The translations under genes and the position numbers were made by a program. Positions 1 to 11,100 of a stretch of DNA of 64,000 bases are shown here, in pieces (the stretch's first letter is position 1; each line of letters begins with the position of its first letter). The notes beneath the pieces are model-generated. The model did not search any database. It saw only the letters and a program-made list of their open reading frames with translations, and was not told where the DNA came from. This DNA comes from Nymphaea colorata. Taxonomy: Eukaryota; Streptophyta; Magnoliopsida; Nymphaeales; Nymphaeaceae. The DNA is taken from the NCBI RefSeq assembly GCF_008831285.2, contig NC_045147.1, positions 19,596,581 through 19,660,580 of the forward strand. The letters are read 5' to 3'.

Positions 1-2258
1 TCAACCATTTATTTCAATTGCATCTAATTGACATCTTTAGCTTGATGTTCCGCATGTTGCTTCATCAAGATCCTATAGCAGTCTCAGGCCTCACAAGACG
101 CATTCTCTTTTGTTGTACGGGGTTCCTCATATCTTTTGCGCTCAAAATTAGACGATCATATATTATTTACATCACATCCCTTGAGCGCACTTGTCAAGCA
201 TTGCATGTTGTTTATTGGCTATCCTTTTGTCTTACGCATAACCTCATAAAACTGACCATTATAGCAATGCATCTAGTTGATCATGCATTGGTCGTGTCAA
301 CCAGTCAGGTATTTATTTCAATTGCATCTAACTGACATTTTTAACTTGATGTTCCGCATCTTGCTTCATCAAGATCCTAGAAAAGTTCCCAGGTCACACA
401 AGACTGTTTTCCGTTTTGTTGTGCGGAGTTCATCATATCTTTTGTGCTTAAAATGAGGCTATCACATATCATTTACATCATATCCACTGAACGTACTTTT
501 CTAGTGTTGCATTCTTTTCATTGACTATCCTTTTGTCTTACACATAACCTCCTAAAACTGACCATTATACCAATGCATTTAGTTGGCCATGCATTGGTGC
601 GCATGTTGCTTCATCAAGATCCTATAGCAGTTCCGAGGTCTCACAAAACTGCGTTCCCTTTAGTTGAACGGGGTTCGTCGTATCTTTTGTGTTCAAAATG
701 AGATGATCACAGATCATTTACAACACATCCCTTGGCACACTTGTCCAGTATTGCATGTTTATCTCTTGACTTTTCTTTTGTCTTACGCATAACCTCCTAA
801 AACTGAACATTATACCAATGCATCTAGTTGGCCAAGCATTGGTCGTTGTCAACCAGTTAGCTATTTATTTCAATTGCATTTAATTGACATTTTTAACTTG
901 ATGTTCCACATATTGCTTCATCAAGATCCTAGAGCAGTTCTCAGGTCTCACAAGACTGCTTTCCCTTTTGTTGTACGAGGTTCATCGTATCTTGTGCGCT
1001 CAAAATGAGACTATCATATATCATTTACATTATATCCCCTGAACATACTTTTCTAGTGTTGCATGCATTTCATTGACTATCCTTTTGTCTTACACGTAAC
1101 CTCCTAAAACTGGCAATTATACCAATGCATCTAGTTGGCCATGCATTGGTCGTGTCAACGAGTCAGCCATTTATTTCAATTGCATCTAATTGAGATATTT
1201 TTAACTTGACGGTGCGCATGTTGCTTCACCAAGATCCTATAGCAGTTTCGAGGTCTCACAAAACTGTTTTCCTTTTGTTGTACGGGGTTCATCGTATCTT
1301 TTGCGCTCAAAATGAGACTATCACATATCATTTACATCATATCCGCCGAACGTACTTTTCTAGTGTTGCATGTTTTTCATTGACTCTCCTTTCGTCTTAC
1401 ACATAACCTCCTAAAACTAACCATTATACCAATGCATCTCGTTGGCCATGCATTGGTCTTGTCAACGAGTTAGCCATTTATTTCAATTGCATCTAATTGA
1501 GATATTTTTAACTTGATGGTGCGCATGTTGCTTCATCAAGATCCTATAGCAGTTCTGAGGTCTCACAAAACTGTTTTCCCTTTCGTTGTATGGGGTTCAT
1601 CACAGCTTTTGCTATCAAAATGAGACTATCACATCTATCATTTACATCACATCCCCTGAACGTACTTTTCTAGTGTTGCATGTTTTTCATTGACTAACCT
1701 TTTGTCTTAGACATAGCTCCTAAAACTGACCATTATACCAATGCATCTAGTTGGCCATACATTGGTCGTGTCAATGAGTCAGCCATTTATTTCAATTGCA
1801 TCTAATTGAGATATTTTTAACTTGACGTTCTGCATCTTTCTTCATCAAGATCCTAGAGCAGTTCTCAGGTCTCACAAGACTGCTTTCCCTTTTGTTGTAC
1901 GGGGTTCATCGTATCTTTTGCGCTCAAAATGAGACTATCACGTATCATTTACATCATATCCCCTGAACGCACTTTTCTAGTGTTGCATGCTTTTCATTGA
2001 CTATCCTTTTGCCTTACACATAACCTCCTAAAACTGACCATTATACCAATGCATCTAGTTGGCCATGCATTGGTCGTGTCAACGAGTCAGCCATTTATTT
2101 TAATTGCATCTAATTCAGATATTTTTAACTTGATGGTGCGCATGTTGCTTCATCAAGATCCTATAGCAGTTCCGTGGTCTTACAAAACTGTTTTCCCTTT
2201 TGTTGAACGGGGTTCATCGTATCTTTTGCACTCAAAATGAGACTATCACATATCATTT
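1..2258. repeat. Segmental duplication A, left copy (partner 16363-18620)
   Basis: The sequence matches 16363-18620 at a constant offset of 16,362 bp with very few mismatches (three in the first ~240 bases compared by eye). Near 2258 this copy has lost about 31 bp that the partner keeps, and the offset then changes. The left boundary lies outside the window. Confidence 0.85.
1122..1193. repeat. Two inverted repeats inside the R1 monomer (example copy)
   Basis: In this monomer ccaatgcat (1122-1130) pairs perfectly with atgcattgg (1141-1149) across a 10-nt spacer. About 27 nt further on, tcaatt (1176-1181) pairs with aattga (1188-1193) across gcatct. The same pair of inverted repeats is recognisable in most R1 monomers, some with one mismatch. 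Both spacers contain or adjoin the word gcatct. Confidence 0.8.
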
Positions 2259-2499
2259 TTTCTAGTGTTGCATGCTTTTCATTGTCTATCCTTTTGTCTT
2301 ACACAACTTCTAAAACTGACCATTATACCAATGCATCTAGTTGGCCATGCATTGGTCGTGTCAACGAGTCAGCCATTTATTTCAATTGCATCTAATTGAG
2401 ATATTTTTAACTTGATGGTTCGCCCGTTGCTTCATCAAGATTTTATAGCAGTTCCGAGGTCTCACAAAAATGTTTTCCCTTTTGTTGCACGGGGTTTAT

Positions 2500-3150
2500 C
2501 ATGATACAATTTTCGGGCATCCTGTGAGGGGTCTCCAAAGCATCCCACCAAACAAGTTCAGAGGACATGAGTAATGTGAAAATGACCTCTGTCCGTGGAA
2601 CAAAGATTACAATCTTCCATGTACAACTATAACGTACGAAATATCCAATACAAAATCTTGCAATAGGAGACATCAAATATAATTTTCCAAGGTTGAAATG
2701 TCCAAATTTGATCCAAATATTTATATCAATCTTCTTGACGAAATTGTCCAAAGAACAATTGAATATCATAAATTTTTCACATAGTATACGTCACTTTGTC
2801 TAAAATCGTCAACAATCAACATCCCGAACCGCCAATCATACATCCAACATTTATTTGATGACACACAATTTCATACCAATGATACACGATGTCATATTGG
2901 GACTTTGGATCAGAGGTCTGACCTGACCCGGATAAACTGTTGAGCTCAAATTTAAAATCTCGGTTTGAATAAGGGGTCTAATCTGATTCGTCTTACCTGT
3001 TGGATTTTGATTTGGGATCATGATTTGGGTTAGAGGCTGAATCTGATTCAATTAAGATGTTGAATTTGGATCATAGATCTATTATGATCCTGTATAGATG
3101 CTGGAACTCAGGTCATGGTTCTGGACTGGAGGTCTCATCTGTCCTAAAAC
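2500..3150. repeat. Partial R2 block inside the R1 array (block 1)
   Basis: The R1 sequence changes to R2 sequence at catgatacaattttcgggca and returns to R1 at cctaaaactgactattat. The block matches the first part of the R2 unit at 18890-19500. Minus-strand frames of 108 and 66 codons in it recur in every R2 block with substitutions and stops, and I regard them as chance frames. Confidence 0.8.
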
Positions 3151-5657
3151 TGACTATTATACGAATGCATCTAGTTGGCCATGCATTGGTCCTGTCAACC
3201 AGTCAGCTACTTATTTCAATTGATCTAATTGACATTAATAACTTGATGGCGGGCATGTTGTTTCACCAAGATCTTAGAGCAGTTCTCAGGTCTCGCAGGA
3301 CTGCTTTCCCTTTTGTTGTACGGGGTTTATCGTATCCTTTGCACTCAAAATGAAACGATCACATATCATTTACATCTCTTGACTTTGCTTTTGTCTAACG
3401 CATAACCTCCTAAAACTGACCATCATAGCAATGCATCTAGTAGGCCACGCATTGATCGTGTTAACCCGTCAGCCATTTATTTGAATTGCATCAAATTGAC
3501 ATTTTTAGCTTGATGGCTCGCATGTTGCTTGATCAAGATCCTAAAGCAGTTTCCAAGTCTCACAGGACTGATTTCCCTTTTGTTGTACGGGATTCATCGT
3601 ATCTTTTGCTCTCAAAATGAGAAGATCACATATCATTTACATCACATAATGTGAGCGCACTTGTCTAGTATTGCATGTTTTTCATTGACTTTCCTTTTGT
3701 CTTACGCATAACCTCCTAAAACTGACCATTATAGCAGTGCATCTAATAGGCCATGCATTGGTCGTGTCAACCAATCACACATTTATTTCAATTGCATCCA
3801 ATTGGCATTAACAACTTGATCGTTGACATGTTGCTTCATCAAGATTTTAGAGCAGTTCTCAAGTCTCACAGAACTGTTTTCCATTCTGTTGTACGGGGTT
3901 CATCGTATCATTTGCGCTCAAAATGAGATGATCACATAACATTTACATCAAATCTCTTGACTGCATTTGCCTAATATTGCTTGCTTTTCATTGACTTTTC
4001 TTTTGTCCTACGCATAACCTCCTAAAACCGACCATTATAGCAATGCATCTAGTTGGTCATGCGTTGGTCGTGACAACCCGTCAACCAATTTTTTCAATTG
4101 CACCTAATTGGTTAAAAAGTTCCGCATGTTGTTTCATCAAGAACCTATAGCAGTCTCAGGCCTCACAAGACGCATTCTCTTTTGTTGTACGGGGTTCCTC
4201 ATATCTTTTGCGCTCAAAATTAGGCAATCATATATCATTTACATCACATCCCTTGAGCGCAATTGTCAAGCATTGCATGTTGTTTATTGGCTTTCCTTTT
4301 GTCTTACGCATAACCTCATAAAACTGAGCATTATAGCAATACATCTAGTTGGTCGTGTCAACCAGTCAGCTATTTATTTCAATTGCATCTAATTGACATT
4401 TTTAACTTGATGTTCCGCATCTTGCTTCATCAAGATCCTAGAGCAGTTCCCAAATGAGACTATCACATATCATTTACATCACATCCCTGAACGTACTTTT
4501 CTAGTGTTGCATGCTTTTCATTGACAATCCTTTTGTCTTACACATAAACTCTTAAAACTGACCAGTACACCAATGCATCTAGTTGGCCATGCATTGGTCG
4601 TGTCAACGAGTCAACCATTTGATTCAATTGCATCTAATTGAGATATTTTTAACTTGATGGTGCGCATGTTGCTTCATCAAGATCCTATAGCAGTTCCGAA
4701 GTCTCACAAAACTGCTTTCCCTTTAGTTGAACGGGGTTCGTCGTATCTTTTGTGTTCAAAATGAGATGATCACATATCATTTACAACACATCCATTGGCA
4801 CACTTATCCAGTATTGCATGTTTATCTCTTGACTTTCCTTTTGCCTTACGCATAACCTCCTAAAACTGACCATTATACCAATGCATCTAGTTGGTCATGC
4901 ATTGGTCGTGTCAACCGGTTAACTATTTATTTCAATTGCATTTAATTGACATTTTTAACTTGATGTTCCGCATCTTGCTTCATCAAGATCCAAGAGCAGT
5001 TCTCAGGACTCACAAGACTGCTTTCCCTTTGGTTGTACGGGGTTCATCGTATCTTTTGCGCTCAAAACGAGACTATTACATATCATTTACATCATATTCC
5101 CTGAACGCACTTTTCTAGTGTTGCATGCTTTTCATTGACTATCCTTTTGCCTTACACATAACCTCCTAAAACTGACCATTATACCAATGCATCTAGTTGG
5201 CCATGCATTGGTCGTGTCAACGAGTCAGCCATTTATTTCAATTGCATCTAATTCAGATATTCTCAACTTGATGGTGCGCATGTTGCTTCATCAAGATCCT
5301 ATAGCAGTTCCGAGGTCTGACAAAACTGTTTTCCCTTTTGTTGCACGGGGTTCATCGTAACATTTACACTCAAAATGAGACTATCACATATCATTTACAT
5401 CACATCCCCGGAACGTACTTTTCTAGTGTTGCATGCTTTTCATTGACTATCCTTTTGTCTTACACATAACTTTTAAAACTGACCATTATACCAATGCATC
5501 TAGTTGGCCATGCATTGGTCGTGTCAACGAGTCAGCCATTATTTCAATGGCAGATAATTGAGATATTTTTAACTTGATTGTGCGCATGTTGCTTCATGAA
5601 GATCCTATATCAGTTCCGAGGTCTCACAAAACTGTTTTCCCTTTTGTTGCACGGGGT

Positions 5658-6228
5658 TATCATGATACAATTTTCGGGCATCCTGTGAGTGGTCTCCAAA
5701 GCATCCCAACAAACAAGTTCAAAAGACATGAGTAATGTGAAAATGATCTTTGTCCGTGCAACAAAGATAACAATCTTCCATGTACAATTATAACGTACGA
5801 AATATCCAATACAAAATCTTGCAATAGGAGACATCAAAGATAATTTTCCAAGGTTAAAATATCCAAACTTGATACAAATATTTATATCAATCTTCTTGAC
5901 GACATTGTCCAAAGAACAATTGAGTATCATAAATTGCTCACATAGTATACGTCTCTTTGCCTAAAATCGTCAACAATCAACTTCCCGAACCGCCAGTCAT
6001 ACATCCAACATTTATTCGATGACAAACAATTTCATACCAATGATACACGATGTAATATTGGGACTTTGGATCAGAGGCCTGACCTGACCCGAATAAGCTG
6101 TTGAGCTCAAATTTAAAATCTCGGTTTGAATAAGGGGTCTAATCTGATTTGTCTTAGGTGTTGGATTTTTATTTGGGACCATAATTTGGGTTAGAGGCTG
6201 AATCTGATTCAATTAAGATGTTGAATTC
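5658..6228. repeat. Partial R2 block inside the R1 array (block 2)
   Basis: It has the same entry junction as block 1. Its right end is cut at 6228 by the junction of the 3.9-kb tandem duplication. Confidence 0.8.
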
Positions 6229-6409
6229 ACCATTATACCAATGCATCTAGTTGGCCATGCATTGGTCGTGTCAACGAGTCAGCCATTTATTTTAATTGCA
6301 TCTAATTGAGATATTTTTAACTTGATGGTTCGCCCGTTGCTTCATCAAGATTTTATAGCAGTTCCGAGGTCTCACAAAAATGTTTTCCCTTTTGTTGCAC
6401 GGGGTTTAT

Positions 6410-7032
6410 CATGATACAATTTTCGGGCATCCTGTGAGGGGTCTCCAAAGCATCCCACCAAACAAGTTCAAAGGACATGAGTAATGTGAAAATGACCTCT
6501 GTCCGTGGAACAAAGATTACAATCTTCCATGTACAACTATAACGTACGAAATATCCAATACAAAATCTTGCAATAGGAGACATCAAATATAATTTTCCAA
6601 GGTTGAAATGTCCAAATTTGATCCAAATATTTATATCAATCTTCTTGACGACATTGTCCAAAGAACAATTGAATATCATAAATTTTTCACATAGTATACG
6701 TCACTTTGTCTAAAATCGTCAACAATCAACATCTCGAACCGCCAGTCATACATCCAACATTTATTTGATGACAAACAATTTCATACCAATGATACACGAT
6801 GTCATATTGGGACTTTGGATCGGAGGTCTGACCTGACCCAGATAAACTGTTGAGCTCAAATTTAAAATCTCGGTTTGAATAAGGGGTCTAATCTGATTCG
6901 TCTTACCTGTTGGATTTTGATTTGGGATCATGATTTGGGTTAGAGGCTGAATCTGATTCAATTAAGATGTTGAATTTGGATCATAGATCTATTATGATCC
7001 TGTATAGATGCTGGAACTCAGGTCATGGTTCG
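6410..7032. repeat. Partial R2 block inside the R1 array (block 3)
   Basis: This is a near-identical copy of block 1 at offset 3,910 bp. It differs at its right end, where about 54 bp spanning the R2/R1 exit are missing. Confidence 0.8.
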
Positions 7033-7469
7033 GGGCCAACATTGGTCCTGTCAACCAGTCAGCTACTTATTTCAATTGATCTAATTGACATTAATAACTT
7101 GATGGCGGGCATGTTGTTTCACCAAGATCTTAGAGCAGTTCTCAGGTCTCGCAGGACTGCTTTCCCTTTTGTTGTACGGGGTTTATCGTATCCTTTGCAC
7201 TCAAAATGAAACGATCACATATCATTTACATCTCTTGACTTTCCTTTTGTCTTACGCATAACCTCCTAAAACTGACCATCATAGCAATGCATCTAGTAGG
7301 CCACGCATTGATCGTGTTAACCCGTCAACCATTTATTTGAATTGCATCAAATTGACATTTTTAGCTTGATGGCTCGCATGTTGCTTGATCAAGATCCTAA
7401 AGCAGTTTCCAAGTCTCACAGGACTGATTTCCCTTTTGTTGTACGGGATTCATCGTATCTTTTGCTCTC

Positions 7470-7754
7470 TGTTAGAATATGTTGTTGTGGGAACCGGGTC
7501 CATATCTGGACCCGGTTCTATGGGGCGCGGGTACCGAGGCGAGCTCGGTACCCTAGGCGGCTTCTCCTCTCTCCCTCTATATATTGTCCTTATGTGTAAG
7601 TGTTGAATTGTGTGGAATAACATTTTCTCTCTCCTAGGGTTGCGGTTGTGCACCTAGGTTAGAGCTTCTCCGTGGTTTTTCACCTCTCTTTGAGGTTTTC
7701 CACGTATATTGTGTGTTCCTTCTCTTTCTCTCCATCTTGGTGTGTGTTTCTACA
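7470..7754 (+). repeat. Copia-1 5' LTR
   Basis: A TG...CA-bounded repeat of 285 bp. A TATA-like ctatatatt lies in the middle (about 7577-7585). Upstream of it are two strong inverted repeats: gaaccgggtcca/tggacccggttc at 7491-7518 with a 4-nt loop, and gggtaccgag/ctcggtaccc at 7529-7553 with a 5-nt loop. Confidence 0.95.
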
Positions 7755-7766
7755 TGGTATCAGAGC
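7755..7766 (+). promoter_or_regulatory. Copia-1 primer-binding site
   Basis: The sequence tggtatcagagc directly follows the 5' LTR. It is the usual plant Copia site complementary to the 3' end of initiator methionine tRNA, which primes minus-strand DNA synthesis. Confidence 0.9.
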
Positions 7767-8155
7767 CAACGCGTGAGAGATCGTTGGTGTGATCGTCGTG
7801 TTTCCGCCGGTTTTTTGCCGCTGCTGTCTTCTCCGTTTTTTCTCTGCCGCTGCTGCGCCGTCGCTCACTGCTGCGCCGCCGCCGTCCAGCGCTGCCAGCT
7901 GCGCCGCCACCGTCCAGCGGCGCCGCCATCGTCCGGCGCGGTTGTTCTCTGCTGCGTTGCCGTTGTCCATCACTGCCGTTGCCCACTTCAGCGCCGCCGT
8001 CGTCCCGCGCCACCGCTGCCCATCACCGTCGCCGTCCATCGTTCCCAGCGTCGCCCAGGAACGTCGCCGCCTGCCTTCCGTAGCCGCTGCCTCATTCCCG
8101 TCGCCTCTGCCTAGTTCTCGCCGTTGTGCCTCTTGTTGCTGTGTGCGTGTTTGTG
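7767..8155 (+). other. Copia-1 GC-rich untranslated leader
   Basis: About 390 bases between the primer-binding site and the polyprotein start. From about 7800 it is dominated by gcc/gctg/cgtc triplets and is far more GC-rich than the surrounding satellite. Overlapping Ala/Arg/Pro-rich frames on both strands are a by-product of this composition. It presumably holds dimerisation or packaging signals, but no specific motif is visible. Confidence 0.6.
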
Positions 8156-11100
8156 ATGGCAGACGTGATGGGGACTCAAAAAGATGCTGTTCTTGACGCG
8201 GGCAGCGCTTCCAAGACTGAGAACGTGCCGATCCAGGTCACCTCCATCCGTCTGACCAAGGACAATTACCTATCTTGGTCTGCCGCTCTCGAGATTGGGA
8301 TTACTAGCCGTGGGCGTCTCTCTTACATCACTGGCGACAAACCTGCGCCCATCAAATCTGATCCTCAGTGGGCAACGTGGGCGTTGGAGGACAGCCAAGT
8401 GAAGGTCTGGATTATCAGCTCCGTGTCCTCCGATATCCAGCCCCTCATTCTGCGGAAGCCGACCTCTTTTGATATGTGGACTGTGCTTGCGAAGATGTAT
8501 GGTCGCAAGAAGAGACATCTGCGTACCTATCAGATTAAACGCAGTATTTACTCCCTGACACAGGGTGATTTGTCTGTTGCTGCCTTCTATGCTGCCCTGA
8601 AGACCAAATGGGAGGAGCTAGATTATCATGTGACTGATGAGTGGAAGTGCGGTTCAGATCATTCCCTCTACTGGGAAAAGGAATGGATGGACCGTACGTT
8701 TTTGTTTCTGGGAGGCCTGCGGGATGAATTTGAGTCTATTCGTAGCCAAATTCTTAATGGTGATGAAATTCCGGGGATAGAGGAAGTATATGCCCGAGTT
8801 GAGTCTGAAGAACAACGTCGCCAGGTGATGCATCTTGACACCGGTCATGGCCCTTCTGCCTTTGTCAGCCGTGCCTCTGGGACTGGGCAGCGTCCTGCCC
8901 GGCATTGCACTCATTGCAACAAGTTGGGGCATTCGGTGGACTTCTGTTGGGATCTTCATCCCGAGAAGAGACTGGTCAGAGGTCGTCCTCCCTCTGGCAA
9001 GCGTAGCCCTTCTGTGTCTGATTCCAGTCAGAGCAATTCTTCTAGTGGTGCAAAGTCCAAGCTGTCCCCTGCTCAACTCAAGGAGCTACAGGCGTACATC
9101 AGCCGCCTATCTACTACCCCTGAGGAGTCCTCCACGTCTGAAGGGGCTCAGCTAGCCCAAGCCCTCGTTGCCTCGACTGATCAAGGTAACCCTTCTCTTG
9201 GTGATTGGATTGTTGATAGTGGAGCCACTCACCACATGACAGGGGACTCTAAACTCTTTCAAGAATATCAACTTTCCTCTGGCAAGCAACGCGTGTCTAT
9301 GGCAGATGGGTCTTCTATCTCTGTGGCTGGGAAAGGGAGCTTGTCCCTGTTGAACAAATACCGTCTCCACAATGCCTTGCATGTTCCAAATATTCCTGTG
9401 AACCTTCTCTCTGTCAGCAGTATTACTAAAGAATTAAACTGTAATCTAATTTTCTCTGCTGATCATTGTTCCCTGCAGGACTTGGTGACGGGGAAGAAGA
9501 TTGGGATTGGTTCGGTTACTGACGGGCTCTACAGATTGCCGGTACAAGTTGCTTCAGCATTGATTTCTGCCACGAGTGGTCACTTGTCTGGTGTGAATGA
9601 TAGATCTACTGTTCTGCGATGGCACGAGCGTCTTGGACATCTCCCATTTCAGTTAATAAAGAAGTTGTTTCCTCATTTGTTTGCTTCTGTTTCCATTGAC
9701 TCATTCGCTTGTGAAGTGTGCCAATTGGCTAAACATGTCAGGGCTTCGTACCCTATCTCATTGAATAAAACCACTCATCCGTTTGCCTTAGTTCATTCCG
9801 ATGTTTGGGGTCCTTCTGGAGTACCCACGTGTGGTGGTTGTCACTATTTTTTGACGCTTATTGATGATTACTCTAGATGTACGTTCGTGTACTTATTGCG
9901 AGACCGTAGTCAGGTTCCAGCAGTTGTGAAAAACTTTGTTGCCTTTGTTGAGACTCAATTCCATACGACTGTTCAAGCTTTCCGTACGGATAATGCTAGG
10001 GAATATGTCTCTCAATCCCTTGATGCTTTCTTGAAAGGCAAGGGTATTGTTCATGAAACCTCTTGTAGTTATACCCCTCCTCAAAATGGTATAGCTGAAC
10101 GTAAAAATCGTCACCTTTTGAATGTTACCCGGGCCATTATGTTCCAACGCCATGTTCCGAAGCGGTATTGGGGTGATGCACTTCTCACTAGTGCACACCT
10201 CATTAACCGTATGCCTACTAGGGTGTTGGATGGTCAGTCTCCTTATTCTACCCTGTGGCCCACTCAGAATCCGTGGCCTCTTACTCCTCGTGTCTTTGGG
10301 TGCAGTTGTTTTGTGCATAATCATAGCCCTACTCTCAAAAAGCTTGATCCCCGGTCTATTAAAGGAGTGTTCTTGGGGTACTCTTCCACTCAGAAGGGGT
10401 ACAAATGTGTGGATCCCACTACTTCCAAAGTGTATGTTTCGAGGGATGTCACATTTCATGAACATGAGTCGTATTTTCCGGTGAATCCTCTTCAGGGGGA
10501 GTGTATTGGGCACAAAGGGGAAGAGTATTCCTCTAATCAGCTGATTCAGTTTATGGAGTTTTTGGACTACAAGGTTAGTCCTAGTGTGATTGACACGGTC
10601 ACGGTCAGTAATGAGAAGGGCAGTTATATGGAAGGGGTCACGGTGGATGCTCAGCCCACTGTTGCCAGGGATCACTTGTTTGGCCAGGTTTATGTCAGAA
10701 AGGAGAAAGCTACAGTGGAAGATGTTGGTGATGAGGATAGAACCAATCCCAATCCCGTGATCTCCCTGGATGACCCAAGTCCATCGAATGGAGAGCTACC
10801 CATTGCTTTGCGCAAAGGCACCAGGTCATGTACTTCTCACCCTATTCAGAGATTTGTTTCTTATGCTAAGCTCAGTACAAATTACAAATGTTTTATCACA
10901 ACCTTATCCAAAGTTGTTATTCCCAGGTCGGTGGATGATGCTAAGGATGATCCCAAGTGGTTACATGCTATGACAGAGGAGATGGGTGCGTTAGCCAAGA
11001 ACAAAACATGGGAAGTGGTTGATATCCCTAAAGGGACACACTTAGTTGGCTCTAAGTGGGTGTACAACGTGAAGTATAAACCTGATGGCACTGTAGATCG

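Larger units (their letters stand above)
2319..6228. repeat. 3.9-kb tandem duplication, copy 1
   Basis: The segment begins inside an R1 monomer and ends inside an R2 block at gttgaatt. It is followed directly at 6229 by its own beginning (caccattatacc), so the two copies are head to tail at an offset of 3,910 bp. It contains R1 monomers and two R2 blocks. The site equivalent to the Copia-1 insertion (ctctc at 3609-3613) is empty here. Confidence 0.85.

Noticed and set aside
1-335. Short plus-strand frames repeated through the R1 array
   Set aside because: Translations of a satellite monomer, often lacking a true ATG; no evidence of coding constraint.
2443-2769. Repeated ~108-codon minus-strand frame (also at 5610, 6353, 14758, 18849 and, altered, 20204)
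   Set aside because: It recurs only because R2 blocks recur. Copies differ by stops, deletions and radical changes, and no domain is recognisable.
8126-8155. Upstream GTG start for the Copia-1 polyprotein
   Set aside because: Not an expected eukaryotic start; the ATG at 8156 opens the gag-like sequence.
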